Part shown: positions 1 through 10,500 of the stretch, piece after piece
Layout: every line of letters begins with the position of its first letter
How positions within the stretch are numbered: position 1 is the stretch's first letter
From: Bufo bufo
Taxonomy: Eukaryota; Chordata; Amphibia; Anura; Bufonidae
Direction: 5' to 3'
NCBI RefSeq assembly: GCF_905171765.1
Contig: NC_053390.1
Location: 333,962,294-334,026,293, forward strand
DNA length: 64,000 bases
The notes under the pieces: model-generated
What the model was told of the DNA's origin: nothing
What the model saw: the letters and a program-made list of their open reading frames with translations, nothing else
The model's database searches: none
Program-made: the position numbers and the translations under genes

Positions 1-1145
1 TTCCAATGTGAAGGTCGTGTCATCACTGCAATTTCTTCTAGCACGCAACATCTCTCCTACCGGAATAGACTTAATAGTATGTATGGGATGATGGCTGTTA
101 TCTCTCAGAATCGCATTCCCAGAAACTGCTTTACAATAAGTAGTTGTATGTATATTCGAACAGGGGATACCCGTGAGAGTTAAATCGAGAAAATTGATCG
201 TGAACCTATCATGCGAGTAAGTAAATCTCAGATTGTAGGTATTGTCATTGAGGTAGTGCATGAAATCTGGTATGGCAGGCACATCGCCGCTCCATATGAT
301 GAGCAAATCATCAATGTACCTGCCATACCAATCCAATGCTGCTGCAAAAAGGGTTATCCGTGGTATATATATTCCTTTCTTCCCAGTACGACATGGTTAA
401 ATTCGCTAGGGAAGGGGAAAATTTGGCCCCCATCGAAACTCCCCGTATTTGCAGAAAAAACAAGCCGTCAAAAGAGAAATAGTTGTGAGTCAATAAAAAT
501 TCAGTGACTTAACATAATCTATGAAATATGACTCATGGCGGCTGTATTTATGCAAATGAAATTCTATTGCGAATAAAGCCACGTCGTGAGGGATAGAAGG
601 GTAAAGCGATGAAACATCACTAGTGAGCCAAGTGAAGCTGGAAGACCACTCTTTCTGGTAAAAACTTCTTAAGATGTCTCCAGTATCTTTAATATAACCT
701 GGCGCTCGTTTGACAACGGGCTGTAAAATCGCATCTAACCACTCTCCTAGTTTTTCGGTCAAGGAGCCTATAACAGAGAGAATAGGGCGCAGTGGGGGTG
801 GATCTAACCCCTTATGAATTTTGGGTAAGGCATGTATGATGGGTGTTATGGGTGACTCCACCTGTAGGTACAAAAATTGTTTATGGCTGAAATAGCCTAA
901 ATCCTTGCCCTTATTTAAAAGAACAAGGTATTGTGCCTGAAATCGACAATTGGATCATTTTTTAAATGTTTATAGGTGGAGGTATCTAGAACAATGTCCA
1001 TCATTTGTTGCTTATAAACCATTTTATTTAATATCACCACTGTCCGCCATTTTTACAATGATATTCTCCTTGTCTTTTAGTTCAAGAAGAGCATTTCTTT
1101 GGGATTTAGATAAATTGTTTCGTTGCGAGCTGGCTTCTTTTTGAA
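1..1145 (-). mobile_element. Inverted, 5'-truncated Penelope-like element copy
   Basis: This stretch is the reverse complement of roughly 1905-3060, so it is a second copy of the same Penelope-like element in opposite orientation and head-to-head with the plus copy that follows. Its minus-strand frames encode the middle of the reverse transcriptase: the 873-490 frame carries the same segment as the plus copy up to motif A, and the 493-311 frame carries motif B with MGAKFSPSL. The frames are separated by a frameshift near 490. Similarity stops near 1145, where the plus copy begins. The left end lies outside the window. An inverted 5'-truncated partner next to a longer copy is a known arrangement of Penelope insertions. 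Confidence 0.85.
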
Positions 1146-1178
1146 CAGAGAGACTTATACGATTATCATCGCAAACAG

Positions 1179-1496
1179 GTGTATGAGTGGGGGAGAAGAG
1201 AGCAAATGCGCAATATACCAAGACCCACCCTCAAAAAATCGAAAAGTAAACACAAGTCTTCGTCCAGAAATCAGACTGTCAGCTTTACTTCAGAATCCGA
1301 ATGTCTACAATCCAATTCTGAATACGATGACCCCTCGACTGAACACGAAACAGATATTCCGCCTAACAAAATGTCGTATTATAAAAAATCTAAAAATAAA
1401 GGCAAAGGAGATAAAACTTCAAAATACTATCCAGAAGAGGGGGTCGCAAACACAGGGAAGCCACATACCATGGCTACGCGGCATCACAAGAAATGA
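1179..1496 (+). CDS. Small basic ORF upstream of the PLE RT ORF
   Basis: This 105-codon frame encodes a strongly basic, Lys/Ser-rich and low-hydrophobicity protein: there is a KKSKSKHKSSS run near residue 20, an acidic patch near 50 (SEYDD), a KKSKNKGKGDK run near 70 and a KK C-terminus. Its stop overlaps the start of the next frame as ATGA at 1493-1496, which in a compact element could allow reinitiation. It lies just inside the plus copy. Nucleic-acid binding is only a guess from composition. Most PLEs are described with one ORF, so this may be an accessory ORF1, the frame-broken N-terminus of the main ORF, or an accident. No family was recognised. Confidence 0.35.
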   Translation: MYEWGRREQMRNIPRPTLKKSKSKHKSSSRNQTVSFTSESECLQSNSEYDDPSTEHETDIPPNKMSYYKKSKNKGKGDKTSKYYPEEGVANTGKPHTMATRHHKK

Positions 1497-2122
1497 ACCC
1501 CACTGTGGGGACGACTAACGATTTTGAAGTTAGTAATCTGTCAGACGAATTGTTAACTGATAATCAAATCAACATATTGAGACTTGGTCTGAATTTTGCT
1601 CCGACCCATGATTTTGACTTATTTTCAACTCTCATGGACATCAACAAATTTATCAGAGACCTCACGGTCAAAAGACATTTTCATGGGTCTGAGAGTATAT
1701 CAAACCAACCCTTACATTTACAACAATGCAATGAATTCACTAGTATGTCTTTTGCTGAACAATTGTCTCTGGTCAGTTTGATTGAGCTCCAGTCAGATTA
1801 TGATGGTAGCACTGCGACTTCCGAGGTTCTGGATTTTCGAACCGGGAATACGCAATTCTACCCTCTGAATTCACGTACACCAGGAATGGACCTTTTCCAA
1901 GAGGTAGTCGAAAAACGGCTTCTCTGTGTTCAAAAAGAAGTCAGCTCGCAACAAAACAATTTATCTAAATCCCAAAGAAATGCTCTTCTTGAACTAAAAG
2001 ACAAGGAGAATATCATTGTAAAAATGGCAGACAAGGGGGGCGCAGTGGTGATATTAAATAAAATAGTTTATAAGCAACAAATGATGGACATTGTTCTGGA
2101 TACCTCCACCTATAAACATTAA
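1493..2122 (+). pseudogene. PLE ORF N-terminal part (broken from RT by frameshift)
   Basis: The 209-codon frame is the region N-terminal to the reverse transcriptase in PLE proteins. It contains LNFAPTHDFDLFSTLMDINKF near residue 35 and ends with a KMADKGGAVVIL segment around residue 185, a typical PLE/RT lead-in (KxADKGG). It stops at a TAA at 2120-2122. The minus copy near 940-960 has extra bases at the corresponding place, so a small deletion in the A-rich run at 2120-2130 shifted the frame relative to the RT frame that opens at 2206. The two segments were very likely one protein. The product as it stands lacks all RT catalytic motifs. Confidence 0.75.
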
Positions 2123-2205
2123 AAAAAATTGTCGATTTTCAGGCACAATACCTTGCTCTTTTAAATAAGGGCAAGGATTTAGGCTATTTCAGCCATAAAC
2201 AATTT

Positions 2206-3909
2206 TTGTACCTACAGGTGGAGTCACCCATAACACCCATCATACATGCCTTACCCAAAATTCATAAGGGGTTAAATCCACCCCCACTGCGCCCTATTCT
2301 CTCTGGTATAGGCTTCTTGACCGAAAAACTAGCAGAGTGGTTAGATGTGATTTTACAGCCCCTTGTCAAACGAGCGCCAGGTTATATTAAAGATACTGGA
2401 GACATCTTAAGAAGTTTTTACCAGAAAGAGTGGTCTTCCAGCTTCACCTGGCTCACTAGTGATGTTTCATCGCTTTACCCTTCTATCCCTCACGATATGG
2501 CTTTATTCGCATTAGAATTTCATTTGCATAAATACATAATAGATTATGTTATAGAAGTCACAGAATTTTTATTGACTCACAACTATTTCTCTTTTGACGG
2601 CTTGTTTTTTCTGCAAATACGGGGAGTTTCGATGGGAGCCAAATTTTCCCCTTCCCTAACAAATTTAACCATGTCGTACTGGGAAGAAAGGTATATATAT
2701 ACCACGGATAACCCTTTTGCAGCAGCATTGGATTGGTATGGCAGGTACATTGATGATTTGCTCATCATATGGAGCGGCGATGGGCCTGCCATACCAGATT
2801 TCATGCACTACCTCAATGACAATCCCTACAATCTGAGATTTACTTACTCGCATGATAGGTTTACGATCAATTTTCTCGATTTAACTCTCACGGGTATCCC
2901 CTGTTCGAATATACATACAACTACTTATCGTAAACCAGTTTCTGGGAATGCGATTCTGAGAGATAACAGCCATCATCCCATACATACTATTAAGTCTATT
3001 CCGGTAGGAGAGATGTTGCGTGCTAGAAGAAATTGCAGTGATGACACGACCTTCACATTGGAATGTCGACTCATTACATCAAGATTATTAGTAAGGGGTT
3101 ACCCCACTTGGATGATCAAGAGAGCTGAAAAAATAGCACAGACGAAAAATCGCAAGACATTACTCTTCGGGAGAGATGACAGGGCAGGGAAGGAAGAAAA
3201 CACTGCAGGTGTGAAAGATCGCATTAATCCACCTACTTTGGTTCTTACCTACAGTAATCAATTCCAGCAGGTCAAACGGGTAGTGTCGGAATGTATATCG
3301 ATTCTATATGATGACGATATTTTACATGGTTTACTGCAGGATGGCTACAGAGTGGCAACCAGACGGTCTCCCACCCTGGCTACATCCCTGTCCCCTTCAT
3401 TATTTAAATCAGCTTCGAAAAGAACCCAGACCAATACTTGGCTCAAATACACCGGGTTCACACGGTGCGGCAGTCATCCTTGTAAAACTTGTGGCTATGT
3501 TGTGCCCACCAAAATCTTCGAGGATTCCAAACATATTTCAACCTTCTCCATTAAATCTTATATAAACTGCAATACCACTGGAGTAATTTATGTTATCAGA
3601 TGTACTCAGTGTGACCTCCTTTATGTGGGAAGAACCACAAGAAGGTTGAAAAATAGAATCCTGGAACATCTGAATTATGTTACCAATTCTTATGTCAACA
3701 TTTCGAATGCTGCTAGGCACTTTGTTTCGATGCATGGTAGGAGTTTACGAACTTTTTCTGCCTTTGGAATCGAGCGAGTTTTTCCCTCTATTCGAGGGGG
3801 CAATTTCCAAAGGCGATTAATACAAAGGGAAGCCTTCTGGATCTTACGATTAAAAACAAGACATCCGAATGGCATGAATTTAAAAAAGGAACTCATGTAT
3901 CTTTATTAG
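2206..3909 (+). CDS. PLE reverse transcriptase with C-terminal GIY-YIG endonuclease
   Basis: This 567-codon frame has the two catalytic domains of a Penelope-like element. RT motif A is TSDVSSLYPS with the Asp near residue 86; motif B is RGVSMGAKFSPS near 139-150; motif C is YIDD at 181-184, all intact. A Cys-rich linker (TRCGSHPCKTC, near 419-429) precedes a GIY-YIG nuclease core (VIYVIRC ... LLYVGRT, near 460-477, followed by RRLKNRI). The first Met is not a natural start: homology continues upstream across a frameshift. A few codons are missing after LHKY compared with the inverted copy (near 2535), between motifs A and B. The C-terminal end looks natural and is followed by 3' UTR. It is probably not functional because the N-terminal part is detached. 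Confidence 0.85.
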   Translation: MYLQVESPITPIIHALPKIHKGLNPPPLRPILSGIGFLTEKLAEWLDVILQPLVKRAPGYIKDTGDILRSFYQKEWSSSFTWLTSDVSSLYPSIPHDMALFALEFHLHKYIIDYVIEVTEFLLTHNYFSFDGLFFLQIRGVSMGAKFSPSLTNLTMSYWEERYIYTTDNPFAAALDWYGRYIDDLLIIWSGDGPAIPDFMHYLNDNPYNLRFTYSHDRFTINFLDLTLTGIPCSNIHTTTYRKPVSGNAILRDNSHHPIHTIKSIPVGEMLRARRNCSDDTTFTLECRLITSRLLVRGYPTWMIKRAEKIAQTKNRKTLLFGRDDRAGKEENTAGVKDRINPPTLVLTYSNQFQQVKRVVSECISILYDDDILHGLLQDGYRVATRRSPTLATSLSPSLFKSASKRTQTNTWLKYTGFTRCGSHPCKTCGYVVPTKIFEDSKHISTFSIKSYINCNTTGVIYVIRCTQCDLLYVGRTTRRLKNRILEHLNYVTNSYVNISNAARHFVSMHGRSLRTFSAFGIERVFPSIRGGNFQRRLIQREAFWILRLKTRHPNGMNLKKELMYLY

Positions 3910-4490
3910 GATCTGGTCCATTCCTGGTGCACCTCTATATATATATTCTCATTGTGCTGTTCCATCTAGACCAGCAGCTATGTGGATACTTTCGCCATAT
4001 TTGATTTACTGTTTTTAACATTGTAAACCAGTGTTTAGACCATGAGTTTTTTTCAGGAATTCATATATGTTTTTTTGCCAATGTCTCGTCTGTTATTGTG
4101 TTTTTCGGAGACTGGCATATTTTGCTATTCCTGATTTAGGACCCAGGAGTCTGAATAGTATTTATTTTATGTGCACCCACCTGGTTTTTATAGATGTTAA
4201 ATTTGCACTAATGTTAATTTCAGTTGCTCCCATTGGCTATGTCCTGGGTGTGCTGCAGTCAGCTCCTTCTAGTTATCACCTGTGGTGAGAGGAGAGGTTG
4301 CAGCTAACCTATTTAAACATGGCCAGTTGTATTTCTGATCGGTCACGACTAAGAACATGTTTGTTCGAAACGAGTAGACATTCATTTGGAACACTGAGGT
4401 GATGCTGTCACTGTATTGATCTGTACTACACTGAATAAAGGAACCTACAATATTTTCTAACTTTGATGCTGGATCCATCGCTTTATTTCT
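3910..4490 (+). other. PLE1 3' region with decayed hammerhead-like motif
   Basis: This is the non-coding tail after the endonuclease stop. At 4353-4372 a 5-bp stem (GAACA/TGTTC) is followed by GAAACG and preceded by CTAA. This resembles the stem II plus GAAA half of a hammerhead ribozyme, but the CUGANGA box is not intact. A polyadenylation-like GAATAAAG lies at about 4432-4439. The ribozyme reading is weak and rests mainly on the clearer motifs in the other elements of this window. Confidence 0.3.
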
Positions 4491-4584
4491 ATCATTTCAC
4501 GGTCTTACCAAGGTTTCCGTGCATCAAGGAAGTCGATACAAGGGATAGCGACAGCAGGTGAGCTGGACATTGTTTGCAACAAGT

Positions 4585-4751
4585 CCTTACCTGTGCCTGT
4601 GTCGCAAGCCAGTCTGAAACAAATGTGGTCACCGGTAGCAGGCAGTTCCGATAACAGCCCGATGAAGGCCCCCAGTGGACGTTCTCGGAACTGCCTGCTC
4701 TCAGTGACCGCATTTGTTTCAGACTGGCTTGTGGCGCAGGCACAGGTAAGG
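4585..4751. repeat. Short foldback (inverted repeat arms ~66-71 bp)
   Basis: Arms at 4585-4655 (starts CCTTACCTGTGCC) and 4687-4751 (ends GGCACAGGTAAGG) are reverse complements with a few mismatches and small indels, separated by ~31 bases. It has the form of a foldback MITE. I see no clear target duplication. The flanks (4491-4584 and 4752-4884) hold no recognisable gene. Confidence 0.7.
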
Positions 4752-4884
4752 ATTTACCTGTGCCTTGCCGGACTTGTGATTTAAGATGGCAGCCTGCATG
4801 TGTTCGCGGGCGAACGCGGCGAACTGGCCATCACTAATAGCCTTCACTGCTTTTTGGTTTTAAATTTATTTTTATTTTTTTAAA

Positions 4885-7800
4885 TTAGGGTACATCCCAA
4901 AACATTGGGAAATATAACCTGTGATAACCACCTCCAGTTATGCTAAACACACGTTCAGACAATACACTGGCTGCAGGGCAGGCCATCACCTCCAAGGCGT
5001 AAAGGGCAAGCTCAGGCCATGTGCCCAATTTGGAGACCCAGAAGTTGCAGGGGGCAGAACCATCAGTCAGTACGTGTAGGTGTGTGCACACATACTGCTC
5101 CACCATGTTGGTGAAATGCTGCCTCCTGCTAAGACGTTCCATATCAGCTGGTGGTGCTGGTTGTTGTGGCATGCTGACAAAGCTTTTCCACATTTCGGCC
5201 ATACTAACCCTGCCTTGTGAGGTGCTGGCGGTGCCCCAGCTGCATTGGCGACCTCTTCCTCCTCCTCGGCCTTCGCCTTGTGCTTCCACTGTACTCCCGT
5301 GTGCTTGTACTTGAGCATCTTACGATCACGCTCCAGTAAGAGAATTAAGGACGGTACGTTGTCCTTGTAACAGGGATCCAGCAGCGTTGTCGTCCAGTAA
5401 TCAGCACAAGTTAGAATGTGGGCAACTCGGCGATCGTTGCGGAGAAACTGCAGCATGTAATTGCTCATGTGTGTTAGGCTGCCCAGAGGCAACGATAAGC
5501 TGTCCTCTGTGGGAGGTGTATTGTCTGTGTCCTCTGTATCCCCCCAGCCATGCACCAGTGATGGCTATGAGCTGGTCTGGGTGCCACCCTGCTGTGAACA
5601 TAGTTCCTCCTCCTCCATCTCCTCATCCTCCACCTCGTCATACTCCAGAACTGTGCCCTGGCTGGACAATTGTGTACTTGGCGTTTGCGGGTGCAGGAAC
5701 TTACCCTTGGAGCCACTTTTGAATGACTGGCCGGAAACCCTATGAAATGATCCCTCTTCCTCCTCCTTCTCCTGTGCCACATCCTCTTCTATCATCGCCA
5801 GCAGCGCTTTTTCAAGGAGGCATAGAAGTGGGATAGTAACGCTGAGAACGACGTTATCGGCACTTGCCTTGTTGGTGGAGTTCTTGAAACAGCGCAACAA
5901 GGAACACAGGCCTCGCATGGAGGCCCAGTCATTGGTGGTGAAGTGGTGCTGTTTCACAGAGCGACTCACTAGTGCGTGCTGCAGCTGAAACTTCATATCG
6001 CCTGCTGCTGCTCGCACAGTCTGGCCAGCATGTGCAAGGTGGAGTTCCAACTTGTGTGCACGTCACATATGAGGCGGTGAGCAGGAAGGCGGAAGTTATG
6101 CTGCAGCGCTGACAGGCAAGCAGCAGCAGGGTGAGAATGCCGAAAGCGCGCACAGATGGCCCGCACTTTATGCAGCAGCTCTGACATGTCGGGGTAATTT
6201 TTAAGGATTCTCTGCACCACCAAATTGAGCACATGCACCAAGCAAGGGACGTGCATCAAACCGGCTAGTCCCAGAGCTGCTACGAGATTTCGCCCATTAT
6301 CGCACACCACAAGGCCCGGCTTGAGGCTCACTGGAACCAACCACTCATTGGTCTGTTGTTCAAGGCCCGTCCATAGCTCCTGTGCGGTGTGGGGTTTGTC
6401 CACCAAACAGATAAGTTTTAAAACTGCCTACTGTCGTTTACCCCTGGCTGCGCTGAAGTTGTTGGTGAAGGTGTTACGCTCACCGGATGAGGAGCCGGTA
6501 GAGGATGAGAAAGCGGAGTAGGAGGAGGAAGCAACAGGAGGCAAACTGAAGAGCCCTGCAATCCTCGGTGGTGAAAGGACATGCGCCAAACTGCTATCCG
6601 CCTCAGGCCCAGCCACCACTGCATTTACCCAGTGTGCTGTTAGGGAGATATAACGTCCCTGACCGTGCTTACTAGTCCATGTATCCGTAGTGTGGTGCAC
6701 CTTGCCACAGATGGTGTTGCGCAGTGCACTCCTGATTTTGTCCCCCACTTGGTTGTGCAGTGAAGGGATGGCACGCCTGGAAAAGTAGTGACGGTTGGGC
6801 ACAACGTACTGTGGGACAGCCACCACCATAAGGCTTTTAAAGCTCTCCGTCTCCACCAGACAGAATGACAGCATTTCAAAGGCCAGTAATTTTGAAATGC
6901 TGCCATTCTGTGCCAGGGATCCACGGTGGGTAGGGGGGTACTTCCTCTTCCGCTCCAGTGTTTGGGAGATGGAGAGTTGAATGCTTCCGTGGGACATTGT
7001 GGAGATGCTTGGTGACCCAGTTGGTGGTATTGCTGGCAGATCATCTGTTTGTGGAGTGGCAGGTGCCACTGTAACTCCAGAGGTAGATGAAGAGGCAGAG
7101 ACTGCAGCAGAAGAGACAGCAGGAGGAGCCAGAGAACTTTCTTTGTTTTTGAGGTGTCTACTCCACTGCAGCTCGTGCTTTGCACTTAGATGCCTGGTCA
7201 TGCAGGTTGTGCTCAGGTTGAGAACGTTTATGCCTCGCTTCAGGCTCTGATTGCACAGCGTGCAAACCACTCTTGTCTTGTCCTCAGCACATTGTCTGAA
7301 GAACTGCCACGCCAGGAAGCTCCTTGGAGCAGGCGCACTGTCTAGGGGATGGCCGCTCCGCTTTTGCACCCTGCTCTACCTTCTGCTGTGCTGGTGGCAC
7401 TGTGGGATCACCGCCTCTTCCTCCGAACTACACAGGTCACTCGCATGACCTTGATTCCATGTGGGGCGAGGACCTCATCGTCCTCCATATCATCTTGCAC
7501 CCAGTCTTCACCCCTGCCCTCCTTGTCGGTCTGCACACTTTCAAAAGCCCCAGCAGTTGGCACCTGTGTTTCGTCATCATCCGAGACGTGCTGCGATAGT
7601 CCTCCCATGTACTCATCTTGAAAGATAAGTGGTTGGGCATCAGTGCACTCAATCTCTTCCACTTCTGGGGCAGGGCTAGGTGGATGGCCCTGGGAAACCC
7701 TGCTAGCAGAGTCATCAAAAAGCAGAAGAGACTGCTGCATGACTTGGGGCTCAGAATGCTTGGCTGATTTGCAAGGGGGTGAGCTGAAAGACTGATGGAC

Positions 7801-8099
7801 ATCGGCTGCAGGTGCCAACTCTGATCTTTCTGCAGGAGACTGGGTGGGAGACAATGTGAAGGAACTGGAGGCACTGTCAGCAACGCAATCTACTATCGCC
7901 TGTACTTGTTCTGGCCTCACCATTCGTAGAGCTGCTTTAGTCCCGACCAAATACCGCTGCATGTTCTTTCGCCTACTCGCACCTGAGGAAGGTGTTTCAC
8001 TTTTGCGTGTAGCTGGCGAGATCGACCACGTCCTCTCCGTGCAATAGGAGCTCCACCAGCAGCACCACGACCGGGGCCACGTCCCTTATTTGACAACAC
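4885..8099 (-). pseudogene. hAT-superfamily transposase with BED zinc finger, broken
   Basis: Read on the minus strand, the segments run in the order expected of a ZBED-like hAT transposase. They are an N-terminal Ser/Pro/acidic region (8099-7408), then a BED finger at 7369-7200 with CTLC and MTRHLSAKH, an RNase-H start with TTDTWTS near 6690, the VVCDNGRN and CLVHVLNL segment (6310-6230), SWNSTLHML (6050), an acidic insert (5760-5600), TTLLDPCYKDN (5390) and the C-terminal dimerisation block ASVLSERVFS near 4950. The 7369-6428 and 6406-5993 segments are in the same frame with a single stop near 6428-6430. A frameshift lies near 6000-6050, another stop at 5565 and another frameshift near 5250-5290. 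The enzyme would cut and paste its own element in the nucleus; this copy cannot. No TIR pair was assigned with confidence. Confidence 0.85.
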
Positions 8100-8992
8100 C
8101 TCATATTTCTCAAATTTAGGATCTTGCCCTAAATGGGTGTTTTTTTAACCACCTCAGCCCCCATGGCTTAAACACCCTGAAAGACCAGGCCACTTTTTAC
8201 ACTTCTGACCTTCACTACTTTCACCGTTTATTGCTCGGTCATGCAACTTACCACCCAAATGAATTTTACCTCCTTTTCTTCTCACTAATAGAGCTTTCAT
8301 TTGGTGGTATTTCATTGCTGCTGACATTTTTACTTTTTTTGTTATTAATCGAAATTTAACGATTTTTTTTGCAAAAAAATAACATTTTTCACTTTCAGTT
8401 GTAAAATTTTGTAAAAAAAACGACATCCATATATAAATTTTGCTCTAAATTTATTGTTATACATGTCTTTGATAAAAAAAAAAATGTTTGGGTAAAAAAA
8501 AAAATGGTTTGGGTAAAAGTTATAGCGTTTACAAACTATGGTACAAAAATGTGAATTTCCGCTTTTTGAAGCAGCTCTGACTTTCTGAGCACCTGTCATG
8601 TTTCCTGAGGTTCTACAATGCCCAGACAGTACAAACACCCCACAAATGACCACATTTCGGAAAGTAGACACCCCAAGGTATTCGCTGATGGGCATAGTGA
8701 GTTCATAGAACTTTTTATTTTTTGTCACAAGTTAGCGGAAAATGATGATTTATTTATTTATTTATTTTTTCTTACAAAGTCTCATATTCCACTAACTTGT
8801 GACAAAAAATAAAAACTTCCATGAACTCACTATGCCCATCAGCGAATACCTTGGGATGTCTTCTTTCCAAAATGGGGTCACTTGTGGGGTAGCTATACTG
8901 CCCTGGCATTCTAGGGGCCCAAATGTGTGGTAAGGAGTTTGAAATCAAATTCTGTAAAAAATGGCTGGTGAAATCTGAAAGGTGCTCTTTGG

Positions 8993-9308
8993 AATGTGGG
9001 CCCCTTTGCCCACCTAGGCTGCAAAAAAGTGTCACACATGTGGTACCTCCGTATTCAGGAGAAGTTGTGGAATGTGTTTTGGGGTGTCATTTTACATATA
9101 CCCATGCTGGGTGAGATAAATATCTTGGTCAAATGCCAACTTTGTATAAAAAAATGGGAAAAGTTGTCTTTTGCCAAGATATTTCTCTCACCCAACATGG
9201 GTATATGTAAAATGACACCCAAAAACACATTCCCCAACTTCTCCTGAGTACGGAGATACCACATGTGTGACACTTTTTTGCAGCCTAGGTGGACAAAGGG
9301 GCCCATAT
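8993..9308. repeat. Palindromic module in TTAA element A (first)
   Basis: The left arm reads GGGCCCCTTTGCCCACCTAGG and the right arm returns its reverse complement near 9300, through TGTCATTTTACATATACCCA and its complement. The centre is near 9150, around an asymmetric A-rich stretch. The arms are about 150 bp with scattered mismatches. Open frames on both strands are simply the two faces of the palindrome. Confidence 0.8.
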
Positions 9309-9551
9309 TCCAAAGAGCACCTTTCGGATTTCACCAGTCATTTTTTACACATTTTGATTTCAAACTTCTTACCACACATTTGGGCCCCTAGAATGCCAGG
9401 GCAGTATAACTACCCCACAAGTGACCCCATTTTGGAAAGAAGACACCCCAAGGTATTCCTTGAGGGGCATGGCGAGTTCCTAGAATTTTCCAGGGGCCCT
9501 AATGTGTGGTAAGTAGGTAAATGACCTGTGAAATCCTAAAGGTGCTCTTTG

Positions 9552-9864
9552 GAATGTGGGCCCCTTTGCCCACCTAGGCTGCAAAAAAGTGTCACACATG
9601 TGGTATCGCCGTATTCAGGAGAAGTTGGGGAATGTGTTTTGGGGTGTCATTTTACATATACTCATGCTGGGTGAGAGAAATATCTCGGCAAAAGACAACT
9701 TTTCCCATTTTATTATACAAAGTTGGCATTTGACCAAGATATTTATCTCACCCAGCATTGGTATATGTAAAATGACACCCCAAAACACATTGCCCAACTT
9801 CTCCTGAGTACGGTGATACCACATGTGTTACACTTTTTTGCAGCCTAGATGCGCAAAGGGGCCC
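9552..9864. repeat. Palindromic module in TTAA element A (second)
   Basis: A second copy of the same inverted-repeat module, centred near 9710. The 245 bases between the modules contain the linker ending in GGGCCCTAATGTGTGG. Beyond it (9870-10440) a third, more diverged half repeats the AAGACACCCCAAGGTATTC motif in both orientations. Confidence 0.78.
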
Positions 9865-10500
9865 ACATTCATTTTATGAGGGCATTTTTAGACATTTGGA
9901 TCCCAGACTTCTTCTCACGCTTTAGGGCCCCTAGAATGCCAGGGCAGTATAAATACCCCACATGTGACCCCATTTTGGAAATAAGACACCCCAAGGTATT
10001 CAATGAGGGGCATGGCGAATTCATAGAAATTTTTTTTTTTTGGCACAAGTTAGCAGAAATTGTTTTTTTTTTTTTTTTTCTCACAAAGTCTCCCTTTCCG
10101 CTAACTTGGGACAAAAATTTCAATCTTTCATGGACTCAATATGCCCCTCACGGAATACCTTGGGGTGTCTTCTTTACGAAATGGGGTCACATGTGGGGTA
10201 TTTATACTGCCCTTGCATTCTAGGGGCCCTAAAGCGTGAGAAGAAGTCTGGAATATAAATGTCTAAAAATTTTTACGCATTTGGATTCCGTGAGGGGTAT
10301 GGTGAGTTCATGTGAGATTTTATTTTTTGACACAAGTTAGTGGAATATGAGACTTTGTAAGAAAAAAATATATAATTTCCGCTAACTTGGGCCAAAAAAA
10401 TTTCTGAATGGAGCCTTACAGGGGGGTGATCAATGACAGGGGGGTGATCAATGACAGGGGGGTGATCAGAGAGTCTATATGGGGTGATCACCACAGTCAT

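Larger units (their letters stand above)
1146..4490 (+). mobile_element. Penelope-like retroelement, plus copy (PLE1)
   Basis: The unit contains an upstream basic ORF, an N-terminal PLE segment, an RT plus GIY-YIG ORF and a ~580-bp 3' region. The reverse transcriptase and endonuclease would copy RNA at a nicked target in the nucleus. The 5' limit is set by the end of similarity with the inverted copy. The 3' limit is approximate: an AATAAA-type signal lies near 4434 and the next repeat starts near 4490. I could not identify a target duplication because the left end of the pair is outside the window. A single frameshift near 2115-2150 separates the two main coding parts. Confidence 0.82.

Noticed and set aside
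5021..7621. Several plus-strand frames of 85-110 codons opposite the hAT gene
   Set aside because: They are antisense shadows of the minus-strand transposase with no features of their own.
9055..9807. Repeated 83-codon frames (MGPFAHLGCKK...) on both strands, also at 55047-56114
   Set aside because: They occur on both strands of the palindromic modules and follow DNA conservation, not protein conservation.
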